Shown here: in pieces, positions 26,545 to 39,772 of the stretch
Numbering within the stretch: position 1 is the stretch's first letter
Layout: each line of letters opens with the position of its first letter
DNA from: Scatophagus argus
Taxonomy: Eukaryota; Chordata; Actinopteri; Scatophagidae
NCBI RefSeq assembly: GCF_020382885.2
Contig: NC_058504.1
Location: forward strand, 6,810,519-6,874,518
DNA: 64,000 bases
Direction: 5' to 3'
Program-made: the position numbers and the translations under genes
Notes under the pieces: model-generated
What the model saw: the letters and a program-made list of their open reading frames with translations, nothing else
What the model was told of the DNA's origin: nothing
Databases searched by the model: none

Positions 26545-29500
26545 TGTCAAATGGCTCTGCATAACGCAGAGGCATGTATCTGTTTACGTTCAATACTGTT
26601 CAGCTGAGTTTGATAGTCAGTCTTTAAAAGACACAAAAAAGTGCCCACCTTAACATTGTCGCTGGCCTCCATTCTGCTTTCTCCCATTGGCTCTTTTCTG
26701 GCTCTTTTGTCATGCTGAAAATCACAAGAAACACCAAAAAAACAGAAAGGCAAACTCGTCCACTGACAGTGGAAATGGGGTCAACTACCTATTTTTATCA
26801 GGTTTACCCATGTTTAAAAAAACTGCATATGCTGTACACACTAGTGTTGGTGCAAAAATGGTAATAGAATACCTTTGATAAAAATCCCTTGAAAGTGTGC
26901 GCTGTTTTCCCACATCTGAGTAATTGTCAAGTCACATCGTCTCCATGAGGGCTGGCCTTTGACCCACTTTCACTACTTACATACCCTACTTGAAAATCAC
27001 TGAACTGATCAATAATCCTGAATTTGCTTCACTGCTTAAAAGAAGACAAAACAGTCCTGTACTTAATGAGACACTTCACTCAAAAACACAAATGTCAACT
27101 TGATGTGATGGGACACTGAATGTCTTTACGCACACTTAATGGACCAACCAATAGACTTTCATTGCCTTCTTTACTAGCACTGGTACACTGCTGGCATGGC
27201 CAAAAAAAGACACATCAGCTATCATCAAGCATGTTCAAAAATGGGGAGCTGGTGCAGTTTCAAACTGTACAATCCTACAGCAAGTATTTAATAGATAATT
27301 TGAGAGAGTTACCAGTAGCTAATTCTTTTTTTAGCAACAGCCCACTGTTACTGTCACTTTGTGGTTATTCTGCACACCGTCTACCTCTGCAGCTGTTCAA
27401 TAATCTTGTACTTCATGTGGTTTGTCACTGTGATCACATGCATCCTTCCTGCAGAGCTGGGAATTGAACATCAACACTCTGACTTCAGCTACACCTCTGA
27501 ATGCCTTAGAAGACTTGGGTCATATTCACCAATGAAAATCCTGAAATTTTGGTCTCACACACACACCCTCATGTGCACACACCTAACCCATATTCAACCT
27601 TTGTGCCCCTCCCGGGTCTGGGACTCTGGATCTTATTTCGTAGTGACAGGTCCAGGACAGAGAAGGCGAGGATGGCTCATTTTGGGCTGCTGGGAGGAGG
27701 ACGAGGCTGGAGGGGGGTGAGGACACAGGATGAGCTGCCAGATTGACAGGCTGATGGGTCTGTCGCTGGGGGCCAAGGTGTAGAGGTGTTTTGGGAGTTG
27801 GCATGTGAGGATCACAAGATAAGCATCAGTGAGAATATGAGAGGCTAGATGGTAATCTTTCACAGGAAGTCGGGCTATACCATTGCAGAAGAAACCACAG
27901 GAGAGAGGCTGACCTTGTGCGCCTGTGCTCAGGCGAGGCCAGGGCTTCAGCTTGCTGCAGACAGGAAGACACTTTGACTACTACTTTTACCGTGAAGATG
28001 TCAGTCATATTATTAACACCGTTGTGATGCTGATGGTCACATTCACCCAGACGTAAAATTAAAAAAATACACAGAATTATTTCTTGGGTGTGCACATGAA
28101 TATGTATATAATTAACTATTTATATTGCTCTATTTCATTTGTAACCTAGTCTATTTTAAATTGAATTGTCCGTGTATATGTTATATACGTGCAGCATGAA
28201 AGGAGCTACAAACTTTCGTTTCATTTTGCAACCCAGTGTAGTACAAATACAAATGAATTATCTCGATCCTTGACACATTGTCTGAGGTCACAGTTTTTCA
28301 CGGTTAAAGAACGAATATTACCCATATGATTTCCTGTTCAAGAAGGAAGGTTGTAAATAGCAGTGAGAGACGGTCTTATCTCTGTCTCTAGCTACTGTCG
28401 AAGGCTTCATGGTCGACTAATATTAAGAATATTACAATATGTATATAATATATCTCTTTGGGAGGTTGTGCTTGAATAAAATATTGTTACAAATTAGAAT
28501 TTGGGTTCACCTTCTTGTTTGATATTGAAAGCGATGCCGGATGATGATCTAATGAAAAGAGTAAATGTCACTCTGCTTCCTTTTGCATTCGGCAGAGCAG
28601 ATGATGAAATGTCACTGTGTTCTTGCTTCAGTTAAGAGAAATAACTCTAGCACTGGCAGACGCTTTTGACCCTGATTTACTGAGCAAATGGTCTGAGTCT
28701 GGATTTCAGATTTAGTTCAGGACCTTGCCATGCTGTTGCATGAAAATAGTTTCACACTCAAACACGCAAATGGCAAGCTGTACACGTGTTTCCACAAAAT
28801 GTGAAATCAGATCACCAATGCACAGAAGGACTAATTTTTTTACTGTCTATACCAACAGTGCAGACCTTAGTTTATAGGCCAGTTATTCACCACACAGGAA
28901 GTCATTTGGAGTTACTGCAGTGGGCTGCCGCCACTCTGACATTCAAGCTCAAAGCAGCCCAGGTGCTTCTGTATGTCTGTAGAGGGAAAGAAACAGCGCA
29001 GACAGTTTTGTAACCAAATACAATCAACAAAATATGTCGACATTGCTGGACCACTGATGCAGGTGTGCTTGTTCTATGAGTCTTCTGAAAACGTAAGTAA
29101 GAATCACACTGTTGTAAAAATAGATCAAAATGACAAGAAGGCAACAAAGAAAAAAAACTTTGAAATGAAGTATTTTCAGCGAACGTTGACAGTCAGGCTT
29201 TGATTAAGATTCAAGAACGTGATTTTAGAGTTCATGAAATATCCAAACTGAAATGTACAAACAAAGTACAATCCGAAATGGCATTCGGGATGTGTGAATT
29301 GGGCTGGCACTTTCAGCCAAAACGCTACAAATCAGGCTGATTCTGCAACAAAGAAGTGAAAATCTCATCTTTAGTGGTTGCACGTGATATTAAATATCTC
29401 CCGTTTTCATTCTTTGCTCGTAGTATTTTAAATATAGCAACTAAATTAGAATTTAACAACAGTAAAAACAGGACCAATTTAATAAAAGATGAACAAATAC

Positions 29501-30140
29501 AAATAATTTGGTAGTGGATTTGACAAGAACTGTATTAATAATAAACATATTTACTGGCACAAAGCACACCAGCAGATAACTAATTGGACACATAATTTCT
29601 ATGTCATCAACAACATGAAAATTGTCAATAATAGTCAAAAACAAGCAATCTAATTTACAGAATTTCGCAGTTTGATCACAGCTGATATTTTCTTCATGCT
29701 TGTAGCAACGACCGGTCACAAATTCTTAAGTAGTCTTGTGGCTTTAGTTGCCACAAATCCTCTGCACCCAGTGTTCATGGAGTAGAAGTTTATTTTCCAG
29801 ACTAACTGCTCCCTCTTGCATGCTGACTCCATGCATCTAATCTCCTCCTTTTTCATACATCTCATCCAACACTACTTCCCATGGCCCAGTAAGCTCTGCA
29901 GAGTAGACAGACGTCCCCGCTGAGCGTTGGACCACAGTGCCAAATCCAGCACTGAGTTTGATTTGCCCTTTTGGGACTGTCAGTTGTAGCATGTAATGTC
30001 TCCTGGCATTTTGCTTGCAAGTTTATTTTGAGTTTATTTCCTTTCTGGTTCCTGTTACGTTTTCCTCCACAGCCAAAGGAATGCAAAGACAAAAACCTGT
30101 CTGATTGGTCCTGTATTTCCCTTCCTTTTACTGCCTATTT
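26545..30140. other. Gene-poor stretch, no confirmed gene
   Basis: No recognised coding exon. A good donor-like AAAAC|GTAAGTAAG at 29092/29093 follows a short open stretch with an ATG at 29076 and could be an early clnk exon (see findings). No repeat family was confidently recognised until the SINE at 30.15 kb. Confidence 0.4.
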
Positions 30141-30149
30141 TCCCTGGAA

Positions 30150-30450
30150 ACATCATTTTAATTTTAGTTTTTTTAATTTTTTTAATTTTAATTTTACTTT
30201 ATTAATCCCAAGCTGGGAAATTACTTCTCTGCATTAAACCCATCACTGATTGAAACACACACACACGCAAAATCAACATGCAGTGAAACACACAGGAGCA
30301 GTGGGCTTGCGGGGAGGGGGGGGGCATTATTAATCACTCCACCACAACCAAACTTTTCCTGCCAGTCAAGGGGAGGGGAGCGGAGGGAATTGAACCGGCG
30401 ACCCTCCAGTCACAAGCCACTTCTCCAACCTCTAGTCCACAGCTATCCCC
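30150..30450 (-). mobile_element. tRNA-derived SINE (V-SINE-like), internally deleted
   Basis: Read on the minus strand it starts GGGGATAGCTGTGGACTAGA, with a Pol III A-box-like word (TGTGGACTAGAGGTTGGAG) and a good B box (GGTTCAATTCC). Next come body words (GGAGCAGTG..., CACTGATTGAAAC as reverse strand), and the LINE-type tail AATTTCCCAGCTTGGGATTA plus ATAAAGT, then an A-rich end. The same body occurs at 62.0-62.3 kb. The usual core word GCAAGGCACTTAACCCC is missing from this copy, so it carries an internal deletion. It is not a functional tRNA gene. Confidence 0.7.
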
Positions 30451-31261
30451 AAGAAAATTGGCTGTGTGCCCCCTCCCAGCAGATTCACTTTCCCCCATTG
30501 TGGGCATGCCCGATATAATATGAGCCTATACTATTAAAAATGGATTTTCAGCTTTCTAAAGTTCACCTGTTACCCAAATGGAGGGTATGTGACGAAAACT
30601 CACACATCAGTCTCAGTGCAAAGAGTTCACAATGTTCAAGTCTAGTTGTCCTTTTAACATTTACTTGCTTCATGTTCAGGCTTGAGTTTTATTCATTTGA
30701 TCTGGAGCCTTTAATGACGTAGGACTTACTGAGTTACCAAATGTGACTTAACAAAAATCCAAGCTGTGTCACTCCAGACTCTGTGACAGAATCGATTCTA
30801 GGACCAGAACTTTGGTAAATTCAGGTCCCTCGCATGTCCAATTTTTACTAAATAAAATCAAACATTTCAGTGAGAATAAATGCAGGATCAGATTGGGGAG
30901 AATCCACATTTGAAAAAAGTATATCAGTACACTGCTTATTGCAGTATTGTGAAAATGTTTGTGGAGTCCACATTAATGAATGTGGGCAAAACAAGAGCTG
31001 ACTTGACCTTAAACCCGAATACCTGTCCACTTTCTCACCTGGTTTCCTCCCTCTCTGTGTGCTGACTCTATCCTCACTCTCTCTCTCCTTCTCTCCCTCT
31101 TTTTGCTGTCCACCACAAGGCAAACATAACAACCAAACAGAGTATTTATGATAATAAATAACAAAATGATAATCATAAAATAACAACAACAATAGTAAAT
31201 TACTTATTATATGTAGTAAAAATTAAAACAATGAATAATAGTTAGACCAATTATTATTGCT

Positions 31262-31335
31262 TTTATAGGCTCCAGCTCCCCCGCGACCTTGATGGATAAG
31301 CAGTATAGAAAATGGATGGATGGATGGATGGATTA
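31262..31335 (+). mobile_element. Retroposon 3' tail with (TGGA)n
   Basis: The word TAGGCTCCAGCTCCCCCGCG, then ACCTTGATGGATAAGCAGTA, then ATAGAAAATGGATGGATGG. This is the well-known end of a fish non-LTR element or SINE that terminates in a TGGA simple repeat. No coding part. Confidence 0.7.
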
Positions 31336-31584
31336 TTGCTTTTAGAGGTGTTGAAATGAAATGAAAAACTAAAATTGCTTCTGGTGACATGGTGCTTTAT
31401 CTGCATTATCCAAAAATAACAGAGTACTTGAATAAATAAAAAATTCTGTGCTGTGACACAACTCTGGAAGCTGCTTTCACATTTTTTAATTTTTTCAAAT
31501 TTCAAAGCCAATTTCAGCACTGTTGTAAATCAGTGCTGCTCCACCTTGGCCTTTTCTACAAGCACACGAGTATTTCTTTCACAG

Positions 31585-31800
31585 AGGTTTTCACTGAGAC
31601 GAATACTGGAATGCTTGTAGTGAACAACAAGGTGAAATACCTGCTTGAATTAAGTGCAACATTTGATACTGTTTCTCCTTTTGTGCCTGATATAAAGCTC
31701 CTCCTGGTAACTGAATTGTGTTGTATGTCTTATAATTTGCATCTTTCTTCTATGTTGATGACACCTGGCTATACATCTTGGCAAAGCAAAATATTTTCTG
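31585..31800 (+). pseudogene. Decayed reverse transcriptase fragment of a LINE
   Basis: Two reverse-transcriptase landmarks can be read on the plus strand. LLELSATFDTVSP (31641-31679) resembles the domain-A motif LDLSAAFDTVDH of L2/CR1/Rex-type elements. FFYVDDTWLY (31745-31774) resembles the YxDD catalytic domain. They lie in different frames and only about 70 bases apart, far closer than in an intact enzyme. The copy is therefore frameshifted, internally deleted and dead. It sits just upstream of the first clnk exon found. Confidence 0.7.
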
Positions 31801-32234
31801 CTCTGCTCATGGCTTGAAGCAAAAGTCATGTAAGAACGGACTCAGCACTCCAAACATCAGGCAACATTAGCCGCCTTAAACTACGAGTCATACCAGACAA
31901 AGTAAAGCTTTAGCTGTAAAGATCCTGACCGTATTGGAGCGAACAAGGACACTTTTTACTGCTTGTGAAACAAACTTTTATTTTGAAGAAAACAAGAAAA
32001 CAAAGGACTTGATTTAGACAAAACTTGATCTTGTGATTTTCTTCACCTTTAGAATAATGGAGTTGATTTTGTATTCTGAGAACAGTGAAGGGCCCCAAAC
32101 ATTGTGCATAATATCTATATAGCCGCGCATAAAGACCTCATTCACCTGCAGAGAAATCCAAGGACAAAGTGTATTGGAAGGCCTCGTTCTGCAGCAGCAC
32201 CACAAACTAATGATGTTTTTCATTTTTGTTTCAG

Positions 32235-35200
32235 ACCCTCGTTAGCCGTAGAGAGGTGGAACAGCCATGAGTCTGCTGTGATAATGGTGAGTTATAGCAC
32301 CCGTATCCACTGTGTTTCCCTGATGGTTCCACATGAATGTTCCCAAGGGAAACTTTACGAGCTTGCAGCCCCCTGTGTAATTACCTTTTTCAGATTCTGC
32401 TCTGTCATTGTTAGCGCACAGCAAAACAACTCAGAGGAGGCAAGGACTGTTCTTATGTTCAACTCGTGTTCCTTTTGAAGTCCAATTATTAAATGTATTC
32501 ATGTTATGCATGTAGTGTTTCTAATGAATACAGTACGGTAATCATTTCTCAAATTTATTCAAGCTCATCTTTTCATTAATAATATTTTAATGCCATTTGA
32601 ATGATTCTATTAAAGGTTAGAAACCTGAGGCTATAAAATTAGGGAACAACTTTTCATGTCTTAAAAAAAATCAAATCATTCTTCCTGATTCACTTCATTG
32701 CCTGGTTATGAATGATTCATTTTTCATAGACTACACATGCACTACTCACTGTGAAACTGTAAGGTTTGTCAAGTTGCCCAGCAATTCTTGTATAATGTTG
32801 TAATGTTATGCTCTATTGAGCTGTTATGAACTCTCAGTAACTACTTGTCACAATTGTGAAATAATTAGGAACTACTTAGGGGCTGCTCAGAATGATATAT
32901 AAGAAAAAGAGCAATTAAGTGATTAATGTGAGTGAATGAGTGAACGAGTGAGCTGGTTGATTCATAGTCAAACAAGAAGGACTCGTGAAGAACATGTTCA
33001 GTATGACTAATCATTAACTAACATATAACTAATCATTACGCAGATCACACTTAATGATTTATTAATATACGATACGACAGTCTCTTCTCCATTTATAATG
33101 ATCTACTATTCAGGAATTACTCATTAACATTTCATTTCAATTTCCAGGTAATTTTGTTTAGTTTTTCTTTTTCAGTTGCTTGGTAACTGCTCACATTTCT
33201 GTGAACTGTATTGTGAAGTGTTACAGAATAATTAAATAAGTGGGTCAGCTACAGAATCTATATGAAATGTTCTATACTTACAAACATGCGATTACAAAGC
33301 CCTGCCTTTCAATAAAGATTCTTGGGGTTGATCAGTCTGGTCGACAGGCATTTCCTTCCTGCACCTGCTGCTCAATTTTCTCTAAGGAAGATCCAATGTG
33401 GACTCTCGTTTTCTTTACAAGTCATTTCTGATGCAGAGCACATAGCTGTAAATTGAATGAGAGAAGCTGGTTTTATTGCCCTTAATTGATACACCCACTG
33501 ATAATGTATTCATCTTAATTTCACCATTGCACAAAAATAGAGTCTGCGTCATGTGCCATGAATTCAGGGAAATAGACGGTTATTATTTAATACTTTTGTG
33601 GTGTATATGACTGAATTAAATGTGTGCTTCTTAGTGTCTGCGTGTCGGTAGCGAGTGAAGCTTTAAAAAGGAAATCCCTTTGAGACAAGCAGTAGGTTAT
33701 GTTGCAACACCGCACAGTAGCTTCCTGTAACACTGTCTACTGAGAATAAAGTGCTGCATGCGGGTGGACGCAAAGAGCAGGAAGCAGCGAGACTCAAAGT
33801 TAATTGCAGCCTTTGGTGATTTCATAGTTTTTAAGGCAAAGTAGTAAATGATTTTGCCCAATAACGAATAAGTTAATTCTGAATTAATTTTTAATCAAAA
33901 GCCGTCTTTTTGTCAGAAATCTTACTGACACTCTTTCTGTCTTTCTCACTTCATTGTTTTTAATTTCTAAGTGTTAAATCTGTGTTAAAAGACATGTTGT
34001 TTTTTTCACTTTATGACATGTAGTACGATTACTGCATACTTTACTGTACAAATGTTTTGCAATCGTTTTCATTGTGTCTTCAAATATAAAATGCACAAAG
34101 ATGCAGCCGCAGCATCTGATTTGATACTGCGATTTTCTCCTCACAGGATCGCAGGAGGACAGACTGGAACAGAAATCAAAGATGTGATGACAACAACAGT
34201 GTCACAGAGTCTGAGTATGATGTGGTGGATGACCAGGAGGAACTGCTAAATGTCCACATTCTTCCTGCAAGACCATTATATGATGAGAGAGATTATGCAG
34301 GTAGATGAGATTAGACTCCACTTCAGGCATTATAGTTAGTACAAATGTTTGGTTTAAATTCTATTTGTTTTTTCATGATGACTTTTCAAAGCGTAGTTAA
34401 AAAAAGGGGGAAAAAAGTGACTTGGTAGTGTTGTTGTTTACTTTAATACATATTGCACATCGGAGGCTTGTTGACAGCGAACAACAGTGAACAACAATAC
34501 TGCCGCCTTAGATGTTCAGTGGCCTGAGACTCACACTGAGTAATTTTATCCATCTGTAGGTGTGACTGCGGTCTGACTTCTGGTGTTTGTTGCCCCTCCT
34601 CTTACACAATTATTGCTGTCTGCCTTAAATGCATAAAAATGGCACCATAAATTCACAGACTAAAATACCCTGCGTTCACGGACCTAACAACTCTACAATT
34701 CCAAACTTGTATTTGCACATTTGACACAATGAGGGTGAATCTGTTTCGCTTTCTTACGCGGAAAAGCTCCGGTGGACATAATTAAAATGAAGCCGTATGA
34801 GGAGCAGGCAGAGAGCGAGAGCCTCACTGCAAGCTGTGGGGAAAATGAAAGCGGTGTGGATCTGAGAGAGGGAGCCCATGCTGAGTGAGCGTGATCTGCC
34901 AGTGGGTCTCCAGGGCCATCTGTTGGCTGAGTCAGACTGCGGGAGATTACAATTATCCAGAAAGCGAAGACAGAGAGAGGGAAGCATGTAGTGTGAATAG
35001 ACTCCCTTTACTCCCGTCCAAAGATGTGGCCCACAGCCAGGGGGACTCACAGCTGCACGTCTACAACTTTGTACTGAACGTGGCTTTTAAATTTGTTCAC
35101 ACTTGGTGTGTTCTCCCTCTGTAATCAATACAGTCTGCTGCTGCAGGGTGCTGCTGGGACTGGCAACGACCGACTTACAGGAACGAGACAAACTCAAAGA

Positions 35201-38200
35201 GTGTTTAAACTGTCAACTGAGAAAGGAACTAGTAAAATTTTTATCATTCCTGTCACTGATAAGACTGTGGGCATCACAACTTCCTTTGCTTTCAAGACAG
35301 GGATATTCCAAGGTCATCATCGTCTCAGAGCCTCTCATCACTCTCCACTGTAAGCTTTCTGTTTTCTTTTCTTTAAATGAATCTGACTGAACTACTGTAA
35401 ATGACTGCTTGTACTTCATGTGCTGTCCTCTGCCCTCCTCTCATCAGGGTAACTCCAACACCTCCTCTAGGAAAGTCCCACCCATTTCAGGTGAAGTGAA
35501 AAAAAAAGCACTTCATAATCTGAATATTGAAAATTGGGGTAACAATATTTTGTGATGGTAGCAGTGAGAATTTAATACATAAGCAATACACTCAGGGATT
35601 TTGCCTCTGCAACCTTATGTTGTACTTGGCCTGGTACCATGAGATTATGGCGTCTAATATTAGCTAATGTTAGCAAACTTTAGGGAAATATTCCTATGTA
35701 AAAGATGTCACTGAATTAGTTCTCCGGCTTTATGACTATCTTCTACTTGCCCACAAGCTCAGCAAATGTTATATTGGGTCACTTCACCTGCATTATTTAA
35801 GATCCGGCATTAAATTAAACAGCTCTGTGAAATGTGAACGGGTCACTTGTACTGAAACACTGAGAATTATCCCCCGACTCTGCACAGTTTTTTACTCTTA
35901 TTGCTTAAAAGCACATTTACTGCATTTTCAACATTTGCAGGTGGCTGTTTTCAGAGAACTGGTTCTGATAAATCCCCTGAGGCAGACACTCAAGTTAGAA
36001 ACTAGCTTTCTAAGACCTTTCCAAACATCCATATAAAGGCACATTTTAAATCACACACATAAATTAATAATTTCCTTTTGCCTGATTGGTTAGACTTCAC
36101 GTCACTTTGTCCAGACTGCAGAACTTATAAATGCTGAAAATGTTTATTGCCAGCTGATCATGAAAGATTCCTGCCTCCTACAATCTTTGTAATACCTCAC
36201 CATGGCCGATCAAAGACAGCTCAGATCTTACAAACACAACAGACTTAAAAGACAGAAGTATGGCCTAATTTACCCATAGATTCATACATAAATTATATAA
36301 ATGTGTTTTATATTCAAAACATGGATGTCATCTTGGACGTCATGCATTGCACTAACAAAAAGAGGTAACACCTCAATGAAAAAATTCTTTCTAACCATAA
36401 CAAGTTTTGACAAATCACCAATATTGGATATTTAAGGGCATTTTTTTTTTCACAGGGCCTGCTATAAATAGAGACCTGAAGCCAAGCAGAAGAAAGACTG
36501 TATTCGGTAAGACAACATCCAATAATTAACTTTATTCACTTTCACCACCCTGGCCTTAGAAACATACCAAATATTCACATGTTGCTCTTACAGATGAGAG
36601 GGCCACACCTGAGCAGCCAGGAGACCAGGTAAAACACCTGAACCTTGTACAGCTTGGTGTATCATTGACTCTTTGTGGTTTGAAACTCAAAAGTTAAGTG
36701 ATTGTTTTTCTCTCTCTCTAATGTCACAGCACTCGGACAGGTAATGCGCTCAACTTTTCCCACTTCAAGTCACTCACTGTAGGGTTTAAACTGGGGCTTA
36801 CAGCTACAGCCTGTGTAATTCCAGACACTTTCCTGCACCTCCGCCATTCTTCTCGGAGTTAGTGAATCTCTTGCCTGAGCTGACCCTTCGAGAACTCTGC
36901 ATGAGGGAGTGAGTACACATTTGGTCTCCCACTCGGGAAGCAAGAATGCAGACAACCGCTTGTCCCAGCGAGCGTGTGCAGAAACTTGACTGTGTGTGAG
37001 ACTCCTGACGGTGTGTAAAGTGAAGCTTAGCTTGTTTAGCTTCCAGTTTGTACAGTGCAGGAGTGGCTCCATCTACTGGTCAGAAGAGTCATGACGGAAA
37101 AGACTTGAGTTTCTCTTGGATAAATCACTTAGTGAGGTTATGTATTAATGACACTCCCCCCACCCCCTCTTTTTTTTTTAATTTCAGCAGAGAGAGAACA
37201 ACTGAAAAGGTAAGTCACCCAACATGCAGCATTATGGGGCTCTCCAGCAGCTCACCAAGTGGAGTGTGTGCACCATGGGACTGAGTCCTCGTCACAGAGG
37301 CATCCTTTTGCTGGGTGCAACCACATCCATCCTCCTTCCCTTTTCATTTTATTGTTGACAGTGGTGGAATGTCACTAATTACATTTGCTGAAGTGGTGTA
37401 CCTAAGTACCATTCTGAGATACTCTTACTTTACTTGAGTGATTTCATAAAAGGAGGAAAATATTGTCCTTTTGACTCCACTGCATTTATTTGGCAGCTCT
37501 ATTTATTAGTCATTTGCAATCAGATTCCTGATTGAAAACATTAATCAACAAATAAATTCAAATCTATTTTTGTAGGCTCCCCGCATGGAAAAAGTCATTA
37601 AAATTAGCCCCACATTTACACTTAATATTAAAGTATGTATCAGTGCATCAAGATTTCTATTCTTGCAATCTGACTAGAAAGATCTCAACTATCTTCTAAT
37701 TTTCTTCCTAATACTTTCAACAGACAGGATTCAGTCCACACAGCAGAGGTAAGACCTAAATAAGTGAATGCACCAATTTGGTTTATAAACATCTCATTAG
37801 TTGTAATAATGCAGAATGTGTTTTCAGGTCTACAGTGTGCTGAAAGAGTCTCAGCCCACCATTACAATGAGAGACACTGTTTGGACCTGGAGACCAATGA
37901 GTTAGAAAAAAGGTGTGACTCTCATTTCTCAGGCTGTGTGGTACAACCATGTCATGTGATGTCATGTTTGATTTACATGTGCTCTTTCCTCTACTTTCTC
38001 TACTTTGCCAGGTCACGACAAAGTCTTGGTAAGTAATGCAAGAATCCGTCGGTATCCTTACACAGATATTGGTATAGTTATTATTAAATAAGTAAATATT
38101 CACTTCCACTTATAGAAAGGGTGCCATCAAAACACCATCACCACGAGTGGCCTCAAAGTAAAGAAGAAGTTGACCAACATGACTTTGTTCCAATGGGAAA

Positions 38201-38862
38201 GCCTCAACAGGTATAATCGTTACGGCTCAATAACTCTTAAAACATTATATACGTATAGAATATTTGTTCAGTGAACTCTGTGTTTGGTAGACCTACACTG
38301 CAGAAGACTGGTACGTTGGCGCTTGTAGTCGAGCGGATGCTGAGCACGCCTTGCACCTGGTGAACAAGGTACAGTATCTCTCCTAATGTGAAATGAGTCC
38401 AAAAAAATGATCAGAATGTGTCTGAAGCTTAATTGGTCTTCTTTTGTTACTCACTTTAAACACATTAGGACGGGGCATTTTTGGTACGGGACTGCTCCAT
38501 GAGCACCAACAGTGAACCCTTGGTATTGGCTGTGTATCATGAGAAGAAGGTTTACAACGTAAAAATTCGGTTCATTGAGAGCATGAGGAAGTACGCCCTG
38601 GGAACACGACAACGATCAATTGATGTGAGTGGACAAACTAAGAAATATTTTTAACGAGCACTTTATTCAGCATTATATTTACTGTAGCTTACATCTTATT
38701 TCCCCTCAGATGTTTGACTCAGTGCCAGACATCATCAAGTTCCACTCCATTTTTCCAATAATACTCATCAGCGGGAGAAACACGCCTGGAAGCAGATACT
38801 CAGAAAACTGTGTTCTCACATGTCCTGTAACGAAAACGGACGTAGACCAGCTGCTGCAGTAA
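32235..38862 (+). CDS. clnk: SH2 adaptor of the SLP-76/BLNK/CLNK family (3' part)
   Basis: Cytosolic adaptor that couples immunoreceptor tyrosine kinases to PLC-gamma/Vav signalling. Exons read: 32235-32286, 34147-34300, 36456-36506, 36594-36628, 36730-36740, 37188-37209, 37724-37748, 37828-37912, 38012-38028, 38116-38210, 38291-38368, 38469-38624, 38710-38862. From 32236 they sum to one intact frame of 310 codons plus stop. The second exon has ESEYDVVDD and ILPARPLYDERDYA, close to human CLNK (ILPARPIKESEYA), with candidate phosphotyrosines. The middle is basic, proline/serine-rich linker. The last exons encode an SH2 domain: DWYVGACSRADAEHAL, then GAFLVRDCS (FLVR Arg), then KKVYNVKIRF, then IIKFHSIFPIILI. 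The start codon and the first exon(s) were not found. An optional exon at 35448-35490 would break phase unless paired with another. Position between hs3st1 and znf518b supports clnk over lcp2/blnk. Confidence 0.85.
37359..37540 (+). mobile_element. hAT-like repeat in a clnk intron
   Basis: Starts CAGTGGTGGAATGTCACTAA, then GTGTACCTAAGTACCATTCTG, then TACTCTTACTTTACTTGAGT and TTGACTCCACTGCATTTATT. This is the clear order of the fish repeat that begins with the terminal inverted repeat CAGTGGTGGAAAGT. The right end is lost. It lies in the intron between the exons at 37188-37209 and 37724-37748. Confidence 0.65.
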
Positions 38863-39439
38863 CAAAAGTCCCGCTCTATCAAAGATAAACTGTTGAATCC
38901 CATCTGTTTCATCATGTTATGTCTCTATGTTACCCAAAATATCCACTAAGTTTATTGTGTATGCAAATTGTCCAAAATGTGCTTAATCTAAGCATTAGTC
39001 TGCAGCAAATTATTATTTTCATTATCAGTTTCATTATCTGTTGATTTATTTTAATCTTTAAGACTATAAAATGTCACAAAGTAGAGAAAAATGTGCCTCA
39101 CATGTTTCTAAAGCCTAAGGTGATGTATTTATATTGCCTTTATAAGGTCCAACAGTCCAAAACACAAAGATGATCGCTTTACAGTGCTAGAAAAACAGAC
39201 AGAACACATGTGAAGCTGGAAGCAGTGAATGTAATTGTAATTTTTGCTTGCTTGATCATTTCAATTTGACTACCAAAACAGTTGGCAATTAATTTGCCAG
39301 TCAATTATTGGCTAGCTCTTTAAGAGACCAGTCCTTCCAACTCTAATTTTAATCACTGAAGCACTGATTTCATCACAATTATGACTCAGTAAGTCAAAAT
39401 TCTAAGGCAGTAAGTCAACACCAGTGGTGGCCACCAGTG

Positions 39440-39582
39440 AAGCATTCAGACAGAGCTAATTTTAATTTCTTGTTTTGTACTTTAACATAGAATAATATCA
39501 TAATTTATTAGTTGATATGTATTTTATATTAATAATCTAAATCTGCAAAGTAACTAGTAAGTAAAGCTGTTTGATGGATGAA
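39440..39582 (+). mobile_element. hAT-like repeat fragment (distal part)
   Basis: Contains GAGCTAATTTTAATTTCTTG, then AATCTAAATCTGCAAAGTAA, then CTAGTAAGTAAAGCTGT. I recognise this order as the distal half of the same fish AAGTAC-type repeat as at 14.4 kb. Noncoding. Confidence 0.5.
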
Positions 39583-39752
39583 ATGCATACACAACATTTT
39601 TGCTGTTACATCAGTCACTCTGCACCAAATCTCTGCTGCTTGGCAACGCTGCCTGCTTATTCACAAAGTTGAAGTCCAACGCTGCCTTGATGCAACGTCA
39701 CACAGAGCCATTAAACAAATGTCAGCAGTAAGTCTGTAATCGTTTTAATGCC

Positions 39753-39772
39753 GGGGGGGGGGGGGGGGGGGG
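39753..39772. repeat. Poly-G tract (20 G)
   Basis: Twenty uninterrupted G. Possible quadruplex former and likely length-error site. It lies in the clnk-znf518b spacer. Confidence 0.9.

Noticed and set aside
30360..30450. tRNA-like sequence with a B box
   Set aside because: It is the head of a SINE. The stems are not intact, and a second diverged copy with the same body lies at 62.3 kb.
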